A DNA stretch of 64,000 nt from Alectoria sarmentosa. Taxonomy: Eukaryota; Ascomycota; Lecanoromycetes; Lecanorales; Parmeliaceae. Shown here piece by piece: positions 46,060 through 57,847 of the stretch. Below the pieces are notes generated by a model. That model was not told the origin of the DNA and searched no databases. It worked only from the letters and a program-made list of their open reading frames with translations. Location of the stretch: assembly GCA_009733775.1 (NCBI GenBank), contig WOGZ01000015.1:186001-250000 (forward strand). The letters run 5' to 3'. The position numbers and the translations under genes are program-made. Positions within the stretch are counted from its first letter, which is position 1; each line of letters starts with the position of its first letter.

Positions 46060-49000
46060 ATGGACGAGGTGGATGATATGAGAGACACGACCGACAGCGA
46101 TGATGACCTTAATATCACACAGTCCGTGCAAAAAGATCTTGGCCATGAAGACTACATAAAAAGTGCGCTTTTAACCTCATTCATATCTCAAACTGTGGAC
46201 TAACATCCCCTGCCCTAAGGAGTCGTAGGCACCCAGACCTCAGACGAATCGTCTACAGCTGAGAATCATGATCCCGCCGTTCCAACACGCATGAGAGATG
46301 CGCTCCACGATGGCGAGAAGGTAGGCTGGTCCGAAGACGACGACTCAGATGCGTACAAGAAATTCAAGGCCCGCAAATCGGTCAAGCGCAAAGCAGCAGC
46401 AGCTAGTACTCGGAAGGCCAAAGCCGTCGAGAAAGAGAAGGATGTGGTCGGCAAGAAACAGAAGAAGATCACCAAAGACGGTAAAGTGAAAAATGGGAAG
46501 GAGAAAAATTGGGGGGACGAGACCGATGATGATCAGTTGATGGAATACACTCTACCCGACTACCTGCAGAATAGAAGAGCGAGATTCGATAGGAGGACTG
46601 AAAAGCTACAAGCAGCAGGGTTGAAACTGCCCCCGAAGTACGATGATATCGATTTCTCAGATGACGAGAGGCTGGAAGAATTGGCGGAGAGGCCTGATTT
46701 CCCTCGAGGGACGCCAGCGGCTCCGTACAAGGACAAGCAGCTGCCTAGGTCATTGGGCCTGATACCGGCGCCCATTGCGCAGTGGTTGCGAGACTACCAG
46801 ATCGAGGGCACAGCGTTCTTACATGCGCTGTTCGTATATCAGACGGGTGGGATACTGGGGGATGACATGGGACTTGGGAAGACGGTTCAAGTCATTGCGT
46901 TCCTGACCGCTGCGTTTGGTAAGACGGCGGATGAAAGAGATGCGAAGCGCATGCGGAAGATGAGGAGGGCGGACGCACCATGGTATCCTAAGGCTCTGGT
47001 TGTGTGTCCGGGTACGTTGATTGAAAATTGGAAGGATGAGTTGAAAAGGTGGGGATGGTGGCATGTAGATGTTTACCATGGAGATACGAAAGAGGCTGCT
47101 CTGGAGGCCGCGTCGAAGGGGAGATTGGAGATCATGATTACGACGTATTCGACTTACAGGATGAACAAAAGCGCGATCAATATGGTGGAGTGGGATGTCG
47201 TTATTGCAGATGAGTGCCATCAGCTCAAGGGCAGGAGCTCGGAGACAACGCAGTCTATGAATGAGATCAATGCTTTGTGCAGGATTGGGCTTACGGGGAC
47301 TGCTATTCAGAACTCTTACGATGAATTGTGGACGTTGCTCAATTGGACGAATCCGGGGAAGTTTGGACCGATATCGACTTGGAAGCAGAGTATCAGTATA
47401 CCACTGAAGATGGGTCAGTCCCATGACGCTACGGTCCATCAGCTTAGCAAAGCTCGCAAAACCGCCAAAGCTCTGGTCGAGAACCTGCTTCCTCAATTCT
47501 TCCTACGGCGAATGAAGACTTTGATAGCAGACCAACTCCCCGAGAAAAGTGATCGAGTGGTCTTCTGCCCCCTCACAGAAACCCAAGCCGACGCCTACGA
47601 GAATTGCATCGACAGCGACGTCGTACGCTACGTCAAAGAATCCGCTCTCGAATGCAATTGCGGCTCCGGTAAAAAGCAAGGCTGGTGCTGTCAGCAATTC
47701 CTACCTGACGGAGGCAAATGGCAATCCTACGTCTTTCCAGCCATCGCCCACCTCCAGAAGCTTTCCAATCACTTGGCTATTCTCATCCCTCAGTCCACCG
47801 ACCCCAAAGAAAAACAAGACAAAGACTTGGACATGCTTCAGGTCGCCGTCCCGGACCAATGGCGCCAACTCTACCGTACCCGCGACTCCATTCTCAATTA
47901 CTCCAACCCCGAATTCTGCGGCAAATGGAAAATCCTCAAGAAACTCCTACGCTTCTGGCACGGCAACGGCGACAAAGTGCTCGTCTTTAGCCACTCGGTG
48001 CGTTTGCTCAAAATGCTGCAAATGCTCTTCCAACACACCACATACAACGTCTCCTACCTCGACGGCGCCATGAAATACGAAGACCGCGCCAAGACCGTCG
48101 ACGACTTCAACAGTGACCCAGGCCAGTTCGTCTTCCTCATCTCCACAAAAGCAGGCGGCGTCGGCCTCAACATCACTTCTGCAAACAAAGTTGTGGTAGT
48201 GGACCCAAACTGGAACCCAGCCTACGACTTGCAAGCCCAAGACCGCGCCTACCGCATCGGCCAGGTCCGTGACGTCGAAGTCTTCCGTCTCGTCTCTGCA
48301 GGAACCATCGAAGAAATTGTCTACGCGAGACAGATTTATAAACAGCAACAAGCCAACATTGGCTACACCGCCAGTACGGAGCGTCGCTACTTCAAAGGCG
48401 TGCAAGAAAACAAGGACCAAAAAGGCGAAATCTTCGGCCTCGCAAACCTCTTCTCCTTCAACAACGAAAATCTCGTCCTCAGAGACGTCATCAACAAAAC
48501 CAACGTCGCGGAATCAAAAGCCGGCGTCACGATCATCGGCGTCGATCTCGACAATCCAAACGACAAAGAAGGGGGCGACGACCCTTTCTTACCTACCGAT
48601 AAAGACGAACCGGACAACGAAAACAAAGCCATGTCCCAACTCGCAGCCCTCATCGTCGACGAAGCCGAAGAAGCGGCCGGGAAGGCGAAACGAAGGAAGG
48701 TCTCCGGCGGCGGGAAGAAAAGCGACCCCGTTCAAGCCATCCTCGCAAACGCGGGCGTGGAATACAGCCACGAGAACAGCGAAGTCGTCGGCTCGTCCAA
48801 AGTCGAAGCCTCCCTCTCCCGCCGCGCCCAGGAGGCCGGCAACGACGTCGACATGGGCGATCGGAAAATCTTCGCAAACAGCCAATCCCAGCTCCGCACC
48901 AAACGTCGCCGGCGCCCTGAAAACGACGACGATGAAGACGGCGTCGTCGTCGTCGACGTCGACGCGTCCGAGAGCGACCACGGCGAAATCGAATGGCGAT

Positions 49001-49251
49001 ACCATCCCCCGCAGGAGGTCATGAAGAGGCAGCTCTGCACCATGGCGAGGACGTTTGGGTTCGCGGATGCGGTGGAGTTTGCGTTGGTGGTGGAGGGGTG
49101 GACGCAGGCGCAGAGGAGGGAGTGTTTGGAGAAGTTTTATCGGGGGAGGAGGAGGGGCATGGGGTTGGATGCTGGCGGTGGTGGTGGTGGGGTTGGCGGG
49201 GAGGAAAGGAAGGGGTTTGCGGTGGAGATTGTCAACGGGAAGGATGCATGA
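46060..49251 (+). CDS. ERCC6L2: ERCC6L2-like SNF2 family ATPase
   Basis: Exon 1 (46060-46162) and exon 2 (46220-49251) flank a 57-base intron with a ctaac branch site; the product is 1044 residues. An acidic N terminus precedes the SNF2 ATPase core. Motif I is DDMGLGKTVQVIAFL (near 248). Motif II is DECH rather than DEAH (near 364). The core continues with GLTGTAIQN, DKVLVFSHS (near 618) and the arginine-finger region DRAYRIGQ (near 706). Between the lobes is a Cys cluster (ECNCGSGKKQGWCC), and after them RQIYKQQ...RRYFKGVQ and GEIFGLANLF. All three are hallmarks of ERCC6L2. A C-terminal segment (about 961-1010, MARTFGFADAVEFALVVEGW) resembles the HEBO-type domain. The role is by homology: DNA-dependent translocase in double-strand-break and transcription-linked repair in the nucleus. 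The distal linker is Lys/Asp-rich with likely NLS sequences (KAKRRK, KRRRR). Confidence 0.9.
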
Positions 49252-49519
49252 TTATGTGTGGATCTGGTTTCCTTTGATTTTCTTTGATTTTATTTTAAGT
49301 CTGTGAGCGAGGCGTTGGAAGAAGGACGGTAGATACCCCATAGCAGATATTAAGAAAAGAGAGGGCAGATGTTTCCATGCTTCATCCTGAAAATAATCCG
49401 AGTTCCAGAGGGTATATGTCTCACCACTACATTCTCATACTCATCGCACACAGAATAATAGCACCATATTTTACCAATCCAAATCCCTGTCAAGCCGACC
49501 CAATCCAAATAGACCAACC

Positions 49520-51313
49520 CTACCTCCCAAATTGCTTCTTTTCCAGAGTCCTCAATACGCAAAAACTAAACGCACTAAACGCAAACGCAAGCTCAAACCC
49601 TATATCGCCGCCATAACTCGGATCGCCAATCCTTCTGCCTATGGGACCTATAAACCACACCTGCGCCATCCCCATGACGGCGCCAAAGACTCCAAAACAG
49701 AATGCAAGGATGGCGGCCATGCCGGGCGGCAGCAGGCCCGGACTGTTCCAGATGGTGATGTCGTATTTGCGCTGCTTGAAGACGAAATGCTCGGTTAGGG
49801 AAATGCCTTCGTAGATGGCTAGCCAGTAGCCCTGTAGCATAACACGTTAGAGGTGTAATTTCGATAGAGAAAGAGGCGGAGGTCGGAACGGGGGAAAATG
49901 GAGGGCTTACGATCAAGAGCATGAAATCCTCCAGAACCTGCTCGAAATGGCTATAGCCTGGGATAGCAATAGCGCAGTATACGATGGTGGCGACGAAGGT
50001 CCAGATGAAGCGCGGTACCGCCTGCGTCCAACGACCCATCACTTGCAGACTGAAAGTCACGCTGTAGATATTGGGGCAATTGTTCGCGATGATGCTGAGA
50101 GCCAGAATGACAAGACAAAATTGGCCGAAGCGGCCAAGGGGTGGGAAGAGCACGGCTGCGAGGAGTCCGCCGATGCCGGACTGCTTGTAGCCGTCTGCGT
50201 AGCTGGTATCGACTGTGTCGAGGGTCGCTGTTGCAACAGCTAGACCGAGCATCTCGGTGAAACAAAGGGGCAAGATGAGACCGCCCCATGTCCAGGCGAA
50301 GGTCTTGACTCGAGAGACTGATACGGGTTGATAGACGGTGTAATCGGCTGCGTAACTAGTCCAGCCTGTTCCGAATCCGAATACAGATGCGGCAAATGAC
50401 AAGATCGAACCTGCTTCAGAGCCACCGCTGCCCATTGGCAGATTGCTAAATCTCCCACTGTGTGCAAACTCGCCGAGTACGATGAGAAAGATGATTAGAC
50501 TAGGGATCCATGACCAGAACTCGTAGACGTGCACGACTTTGTAGCCGAAGACGGTGACGAGCCATGTCGCCGCTGCAATTATGATGATGCCCGCATAGCC
50601 AGGAACGCTGGTGTTGACGGCGTTGATTAGTTGGGCGCCGACTATGACGTTCACAGCGGACCAGCCCACACAGGCGAGGACGTTGAAGCATGCAACTGCG
50701 GAGCGGCGTTAGTCGATAGGTTCCGGAGGAAAAGGAAAAAAGACGTAGGGGTAAAGAAAATGCTTCATTGACGGGGGAGCACGTAGCCACTTACTGATTT
50801 TGACGCCGTGAAAACCGAAGAAGTAGCGAGAGAGCACCATTTGGCGCAGACCGAAGCGGGGCCCGAAGGTGGAGAAGAAGGCAACGGGCGTGATGGCGAG
50901 GCAATTGATAAAGAAGATTGTAAGGAGGGAGTCCACGAAACCAAGATCAAAAACTGGAATAGCCAATGCGCCGATAGCGAAGGATGAGACTACCATATTC
51001 GCTGAGAACCACTATCAAACCATATCAGTACCTCTGGTGCTCACACCACCCACTTGTTCGGAATGCCCACCATTGTCCCAACCTTCATCAAATTTGTATC
51101 CGTCCTCTCATCCTCCGGTACTCTTTCGATTCCTCGCGGCTCAACGCCGAATTGGAAAACAGCTCGCTGAATCTTGGCGTAGAGGGAATCGCCGGTGAGG
51201 AAGATCTCGGTGGCTACGGCAGGAGCCTCGGAAGTGTAGATTGGAGGTCCTTTCTCGGCGTCTGTGCCATTTGGCGAGTAGCTGGCCACGTTGTAGTCTT
51301 TCTTGTCGTCCAT
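49520..51313 (-). CDS. NCS1 purine/cytosine permease
   Basis: Four exons (51071-51313, 50795-51011, 49911-50695, 49520-49831) give 518 residues with about 12 membrane spans. It belongs to the nucleobase-cation-symport-1 family (Fcy2/FcyB/Fcy21 group), plasma-membrane proton symporters for cytosine and purines. Evidence: a soluble N terminus ending ERTDTNLMKVGTM, WFSANMVVSSFAIGALAIPV, FFSTFGPRFGLRQMVLSRYF, ACFNVLACVGWSAVNVIVGA, ASVFGFGTGWTSYAADYTVY, LSIIANNCPNIYSVTFSLQ, and the C-terminal FWIxHF-like EHFVFKQRKY. For intron 1, I chose the donor after GTM (gtgggc, 59 bases); a donor nearer the acceptor would leave an implausible 35-38 base intron. Intron 2 is 99 bases and intron 3 is 79. The exact substrate is not predictable. 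Confidence 0.9.
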
Positions 51314-52710
51314 TATCGCAGGGGGTTTGCAGAGTATGAGCACGTCTGCTGGGTCGCGTGAGGGTGGGGTAAGCTCAAATGCAGTGATGGACAGCAATGA
51401 CAATAGGAGAATATGCTCAGTACGTAGGAGAAAAGGTAGAGAGCTTTCTGCAACGAAACGACGGCAGAGGATGAGAGAATGAGAGGCTTAAAGAGAGATC
51501 AGCACTTGTATATGCACAATGGAGCGCGAGTGGAGGTCGCCGACGGATTTTGTAAAATTATTTCCCTACGCAATACGCCCAGCGCCGGGGGAAGCTCGCT
51601 GATAAGCATTACTCTATTGGAGCTGTCCGGGTGTTCCATCCATGATCCGCTGATGACACTGGAACTTGTGTGTGGCACTGGTGGATATGATTTCGACGCG
51701 GGAAAATGGCATACAAGAAAATAAGAAAATTATAAGACGTCAGCTTGGCATTCTGATTTCAAGCTTGCAGCGAGCTGGCGACTACCTAGCGAAAGAATGT
51801 CATCTAGACCTGGCCGTCGCCCGCTCATGTCTAGAGTCTAGACGGCATAAGTACTTCGTCGGGGAAAAACGTCGCACGGTTCTGAAAAAGTCACGAGTAC
51901 AAAATGTTTAAGTGCTGTGTGGAGAGTGGAGAGTGGGGAGATAGGCGAACTTGATAAGTCGAGTCATGCTGATTGGTGGAAAGGTAAGGTACGGATCTGC
52001 TGTTCTTCCTTCTAGCCCCCTTCTAGAATAGCTTGTTGGAAGGCGCCGAGGGCCATCGACCGACATCGCCCCTCTCACCCCTCTCGTACATCAAGCAGCA
52101 ACGGACGACAGGAAGTCAAAGACCATGGTGAATTGGTAGTCGCAACCACGGCGTCGGTGATTTCCTGCATTGCCTGCTTCAAGGTCTGGCCAGTGCATCC
52201 CATGTCCTGCTTAAGACTTGTCACGGGAATGGAGGACACGAAACAAACGACGTCTGCGATATGATGATATCACGTCTCTCGCTCTTGCAGAGATGAAGAA
52301 TCATACGGCGTTAGCGCTCGCATACAAAGTGTGCTTGCTTAATTTTCACACCCTTTGACCTTTCAATGTGACGTTCAGTTGAGGTGAGATGCCAATTCTC
52401 AAATACGACTCATGCCCCTTGGTTGGGCCTTCTTCATTGACTTCGCAACCCGTATCTGCAATCCAAAATTGGAGGGTCCAATAGCTCCGAGCCTGGAGGA
52501 AGAAAGATGCATGTTCTTCACAGATTGAAGAACCGCCGCTCAATTAAACACTGTATCAATCGTAAGAACCAAGATATATGCCCCGTCAGATAAGAAGTCG
52601 GGCCTATCCAGACCGTTCCCATTCCAAGGCGCCATGCCATGCCATCCAAGTCCAAACCCATCACTTGACCCAATGACTGTTCCTGTACAATTCGTCTTCC
52701 CCCATCCTAC
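51314..52710. other. Intergenic, permease promoter and SPA2 3' region
   Basis: There are 1.4 kb without a supported gene. The part near 51480-51560 has short frames only, and 51890-52120 shows no family match. It contains the permease upstream region and the SPA2 3' untranslated part. Confidence 0.5.
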
Positions 52711-55451
52711 TCACTCCTTGCCTGCCTTTCCCTCAACCCACGTCATCAACTCTTTCGCACTCCTCGCGATCTCGAATGCCAGTGGCGGCAGACCTTTCAC
52801 AAAGATGCCCCAATCCCTGTCGTCATCAATGTCCTCCCCTTCCCTACCTTTATCCTCGAGTCTGTCAACGCATTCTGACAGACTGAGCACGAGTTTTTGC
52901 ACCGACTGCTCGCTGGGTGAGGCGTCGTGCGTTTTGGCAATTATTTGCGAGGTGGTGGATACAATGGCTGCGAGATGGTCCAGTATGTCAGGAGCTTCAG
53001 CAGACGTCCGGATGGAGGAGATAAGGGCTTGGATGGAGGGGATCAGGTGGTCAGTACGGGATTCAAGGAAAGTCTGTTTGGATTCTTAGCCGTACTTCGA
53101 CCAACAGTGGGGGGAAGAGAGGGGAAAACCCACCCTGAGCTCTTCTGTTTTGCTGTCCGGATACTTGTAGATGCCGTGCGTAGACTTGGGGCCAATAGCA
53201 TACTGCGCGCCATTGGCGAAGTCCTTTTGGTCGAGCTTCGCCGATTTACCTTGAGTTGCAGGCTGGATCGAACGTCGGGGGTCGGTGACAGTGCTGTAAA
53301 TCGAGTCTGCACCAGTGCTCTCTCTTACCCGGGACATGCCATAATAATCCGCTGGAGAGTCGGCGATAACATCGTTTTCGTCCTGTTCTTCGAGATCTTG
53401 CGCAGGGGTAGGCCGTATCTTGACCAGGTGGATGAGTTCGACCGTAGAAGTCGTGAGGTGGGAAGCCGCTGCGTCAAGGAGAGACACTGGTGAAAGACCT
53501 TTCGACGTTGCAAAATTCTTGGATGCTGTAACGAGATTGTTGGCTGTAGCGGACACTTTCGCCCTGAACTTGTGTCTTTGCTGCATCGCTTCGTCTTGGC
53601 TAGATTGTGTGTCTCCCAAGTCTATTATGATGTCCCGAACCGCAATGACCACAGGTTTGATACTCTTTAGAACAACATTCGGCTCATCTCCTCTCGCGCT
53701 TTGCAACAGCTCGTCAATGGCGATCTGGAACCTGGTAACATGTATGTCTTTGACAAGCCCATCTTGCGATGTAAAGCCTCCGTCTTTAGCAACTTGACCA
53801 GCGTCTGCCTGCTGTAACGATGTAGCCATCGCAGAAGCGCGCAAGGTCCGTGCTTGCGTTCTTTTCCGAGCATATCGATTTTTCCATTCCTGAAGCTCTT
53901 TTTCAAACTTATGAACCTGACGGACCAGGTCCTCCTCTCGTTCCTGTGATTCATTACTTCGCTCAGAAAGTGCCTTCATCTGGTTGAGGAAGCCAGCAGC
54001 CTCTTGCTTCACATCGGTCGTGACCTTGTCTTGCCGCAAAAGTGCCGACCGTAATTCTTGGTGGACTTTGTCAAGATTATCGTAACGAGCTTTCCATTCG
54101 CTTTTACCTACGCTAGCTTGTGTTGTAAGTGTGTCCACCTGGGATCGCAACTCGTCCTCGGTGTTGGCGTGGTCAATTTTGACTTTATCAAGCTCTGACT
54201 GTAAATTGTTGTTGAGATTGCGAGCTTCACTCAGCTTGTCGTCAAGATCGGATTGCAAGTTCGCCCAGTTCTCTCTTTCTTTATGTTTGGCCTGATTGGA
54301 GATTGTGAGTCGCTCAACTTCGGATGTGGAATTCTAAGACTTACGCTTTGCTCATCGTTTCGAGACTCATGCATTCTGTGCATTTGCGAATCTTTTTCGC
54401 GTACCTGGTTCTCTAACCCTTTGACTTTCACCTGTAGCTCCTCGACCTGGGTCTCGAACTCCGCAATGGCTTTACGATCCTTGTCCGATCCACCCGTGCT
54501 CCTAGATGTAAATGTGGTGTCTCTCCGGCTTCCATAGATGTCACTCCCTTCTTCATCATCGTCCTCTACCATCGTGCTCTTATTCGGAATTATAGTATTA
54601 CTTTGAGATGTCTTCGCCATCGGCCTCCCCTGGTTATCGTTGGATGCTTCCGCACCGGGTATGCCCAATCCTGCCATGACCTGGCTTCCCAGAGATGCAT
54701 TTCTCTGACCATAATTTGGCCTTGTACCGTTGGGCGAGCCCACTCGACTTGGTGGGCCTCTCATGCTCATAGCTGGACTGCCGAGGCGGCTGATGCTATT
54801 CCCGGCGAACATGGGGAACCTCCTTTCGAGCTCGTAGAATACGTCCGTCGCCAGGTCCTGAAACCTTGGTGGTGGTAAGGTAGCAAGTTTTTGACGGGCC
54901 TGATTTCGTTTCGGATGGAAATTTTGCTTGGGCAGCAAGTAAGGGGGCACCTGGCCAGGGGCATTAGTTTGCTGTGCTGTGGAGCTCTGTCTTCGTAGCA
55001 GCTCGTCATAAACGTCTGTGCTCAACTCGTCGAATTGGACAGGTGATAGTCGCAATAGCTTATCCCTTGCTCTGTTCGGTCTTGTATTGCCCTTCTCATC
55101 GCGCAAAGACTGAGCGAGAAACCTCTTGAGGATCGCATAGTGTTGCGACAATCTTTCCTCCATGACTAATGTCCTCCTTCTCTGACCCTCTGAGATGGAA
55201 ATTGTGGTTCCATAGCTGGAGCGTGCTATCGAATGTGGTGGGGACGGGTCGCCTGGTCTGTGGCTCATCCCATTCGAGATCCTTCCCTGACCACCATTCG
55301 ATGAGCCTGAGATAGGAGGAGTGGCAAGGTTGCCGCGGTTGTGTGGAAGGGTTGGAGAGTATGGAGGCGGGCCGGAGTTGTATCCTGAAACTCCGGACCA
55401 TTCACTGCCGTGTGTCGTATTTGGCGAGAGCGGGCCTATGTGGCCATTCAT
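52711..55451 (-). CDS. SPA2: Spa2-like polarisome scaffold
   Basis: Three exons (54345-55451, 53134-54291, 52711-53073) encode 875 residues. The start MNGHIGPLSPNT follows a cluster of stops in other frames; the frame itself is open upstream. Two Spa2-homology repeats lie at about 127-154 (ARDKLLRLSPVQFDELSTDV) and 180-212 (ARQKLATLPPPRFQDLATDV). They are followed by Ser/Pro-rich sequence, a long coiled coil from about 325 to 510, and a helical C-terminal domain (RTFLESRTDHLIPSIQALI). Intron 1 has a gtaagt donor; intron 2 was placed at gtgggt...aaacag to keep the frame. Spa2 docks formins and MAPK components at hyphal tips in the Spitzenkorper/polarisome. The two repeats and C-terminal domain make the call firm; exon 3 is slightly less certain. 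Confidence 0.88.
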
Positions 55452-56119
55452 AATATAGTGTATTATCCTGTGTTCCGCGAGAATAGAGCCCAAGATATCT
55501 AGATTCCTGCGCGTGGACTTGGAATTGATGAGGAGGCTGGAATTGAGACTAGGAAACAAAGCACAAAGAGTTGGATATACGCGCAAAGAATTAACAAACG
55601 ATCCAAAGCATTTACGCACAAATATACTGTCGAGCGCCGAAGAGTCAAGGTATCCAGAATATAAGGTAGGTATTCAAACTTTGCTGTTTGCGGAGGTCTC
55701 CTTTCGACGGTGGGTCAAAGTCAAAGATGGAACTTGGTAGCCTCTAACCTGACCGCCAATGATCGACCGCGCCGCTGCCAGCCCCTGCAGCTAAGCCCCC
55801 AATGGCGGCTGCTGATATCATTGGCCGTCTGCATTCTCCAGAGACAGAGTAAACAATGAGGGTGACATGAGGTCCATAGCCTCCGTTACTCAGTCTGCTT
55901 CAGTCCGGGTGGATACAAGTCATCTAGAAGCCCCGAAAGGAAGCAGCGGTATGGACGGGCAGATGATGTTCTGAATCACCCGAGGTTACTTCATGTCTTT
56001 TCCCATATCGTCACTCACTGCACGTTCATCATTTCAGATCCTTGAGGTCTTTCATAACATAGCTGCATGGGGGTATCTAGCAATGCAAATTGTCGATCAA
56101 ATCCATCAGATCTCAGCTT
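55452..56119. other. SPA2 promoter region, no gene
   Basis: These 668 bases lie between the SPA2 start and the SSU72 stop. The open frames are short and unrecognised. It must contain the SPA2 promoter. Confidence 0.45.
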
Positions 56120-57158
56120 TTAAAACCAACCCAAAGTCCACAAGGCAGGCAACTGCGGCCATCTCTCCTGCCACTCCGCTAGCAGCTCTGGCACCCTTTC
56201 GTCGAACCCATTTCCATTTCCAGACATTCTCTCTTCGTTTGCCGCCTTGTTCAGTGAGTCTGCTAAATCTAGGATCCCTTTTCCACCCACTAGCGCTTCC
56301 TCATGGTTGTCTTTGATGTCCACGTTGATGACATGCACCGGTCGATTCAACGGACTGCCTCTCTCGAGCAAGTTATCCACAACAGCATCCCAGCATCTCT
56401 CTTCGCATGTGATCACCACATCGACCACGCCTCCCTCTGCGCCTTTGCTTCCTTTATCTTCCCTCTGCTGATCCAGTCGCGGCTTCCCAACGGGCCAATC
56501 CTGCCATCTTTCAGGACCCCATTTGACAGATAGGTTGCGCTCAAGCATGGAAAGTATACCGTTCGCGCGGTACAAACGAGGATCTTTTTGCGAGAGCTCT
56601 TGGTACATTGTTGAATAAGAAGTGCTATTGAAAGGATAAACGTTTGGTTGGGTTATAGACGGACCGGGTAGGCGTACAAGGGAGCCTGTCCCGAAAGAGA
56701 GCACGGGGTAGGACGCGAGCGACAAGCGGAGGTGTGCCTCCATTGATCTAAGCATTGGATAGTCAGCCATAGTCTAAAACAGCATTCATAATCAATTATG
56801 AGTTATAAGCTCAAAGTAGTAACTTCATTATTTGCATCATGCACATAGTGGTCTACGACAGTCACTTGGGTCGGGTAGGACCTCAATCCGCGCGGAGATA
56901 AAATTACAGGGACCACTGGTGGAAAAGTGGTAAGTAGAGGGCGTACCTATTCTGATTACTTGCACATACTGTACAGAACTTCAATTTGAAGCCACCCTCC
57001 TCGTTTTGCGACGCAGTCATTCCGTCCCCATCTTCGACTCCATCATACCCTCCCAGAGGCTTCTGGTCGAACTGTGCTGGCGGAGGTGGTGGAGGAGGCT
57101 GTGTCGGAGTTGCTATCCGCCGCGGATCCAAACGTGCTAATCGTGGGTCTGTGGCCAT
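56120..57158 (-). CDS. SSU72: RNA polymerase II CTD phosphatase Ssu72
   Basis: Exon 1 (56947-57158) and exon 2 (56120-56747), with a 199-base intron, give 279 residues. The join completes the phosphatase loop: exon 1 ends KFCTVCASNQN plus two bases, and exon 2 supplies R-SMEAH. The result is the Ssu72 signature CASNQNRSMEAH with catalytic Cys near 65 and Arg near 71. Later blocks include LSFGTGSLVRLPGPS, YPFNSTSYSTMYQEL, GILSMLERNLSVKWGPERWQ and VVDVVITCEERCWDAVVDNL, ending in LPALWTLGWF. The N terminus is Pro-rich (a PPPPPPP run), a fungal extension beyond the 206-residue yeast protein. It dephosphorylates Ser5-P of the RNA polymerase II CTD within the cleavage/polyadenylation factor. It is divergent from importin alpha. 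Confidence 0.94.
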
Positions 57159-57847
57159 CTTGTTGGAGAAGAGATGCAGGTGGGGGCGACCTCGGGCGCG
57201 AGTTGATCAAAAATGAAGAGTAATACCAGGGCTGGAAACTCGTTATTAGCATCGAAGTGCGCGACTATATTGAGTTCCGAGTCGACATGCTTCAGTCTTT
57301 CAGAGGGTATGCGTATAGGTAAATTTTTATCCTCATTTATATACTGTTTCCAGCTAGGACAGCTCCAATAAAAATCCTCATCATGTTGTGAAGTATGGAA
57401 TGTGATTTTGAAGCTCAGTAGACAAACTCACCACGGGATTCTTTCACAGATCCTCCCTCATTATGCTGAGCGGCTTTTCAAACATCACTCGCTCAGACCA
57501 TGCAATATTCTTTGCGTATTTGTGAATGAGTGCCAGTATTTTGGGTGAAAGCGACGAGGGCTACTGATACTGATACCGCGCTAAGATAGCACACTGAAAG
57601 GGATTTCTAGGCTAGCCAGCCCGGAGTGTCGGGTTACGAGGGACCGACCAATCAAAAGGCGATACCGGATTATGCCTGGGCTAGGTCCGAGGCGAAATGG
57701 CTAGCCAGTTCCAAACAACCCACTTCTGCAAAATCACAACACTCACCTTCTTATGACATTACACTTGATCCAAGATTAAACCACACTTTGCAGTGCAGTG
57801 TACTCTTCCATTAAACCCAAGACAACGACTGACATTATAGCGTCAAA
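57159..57847. promoter_or_regulatory. Divergent promoter, SSU72 / importin alpha
   Basis: These 689 bases separate the two starts. A short minus-strand frame across 57043-57252 is a shadow of SSU72 exon 1. No defined element was found. Confidence 0.45.

Noticed and set aside
47549..49024. Long ORFs in other frames over the SNF2 gene (including a 251-codon Ser/Lys/Thr-rich one)
   Set aside because: Shadows caused by GC-biased third positions in the real gene; no homology.
51479..51911. Two 81-codon plus-strand ORFs upstream of the permease
   Set aside because: Short, no recognisable domain, and opposite to the permease promoter region.
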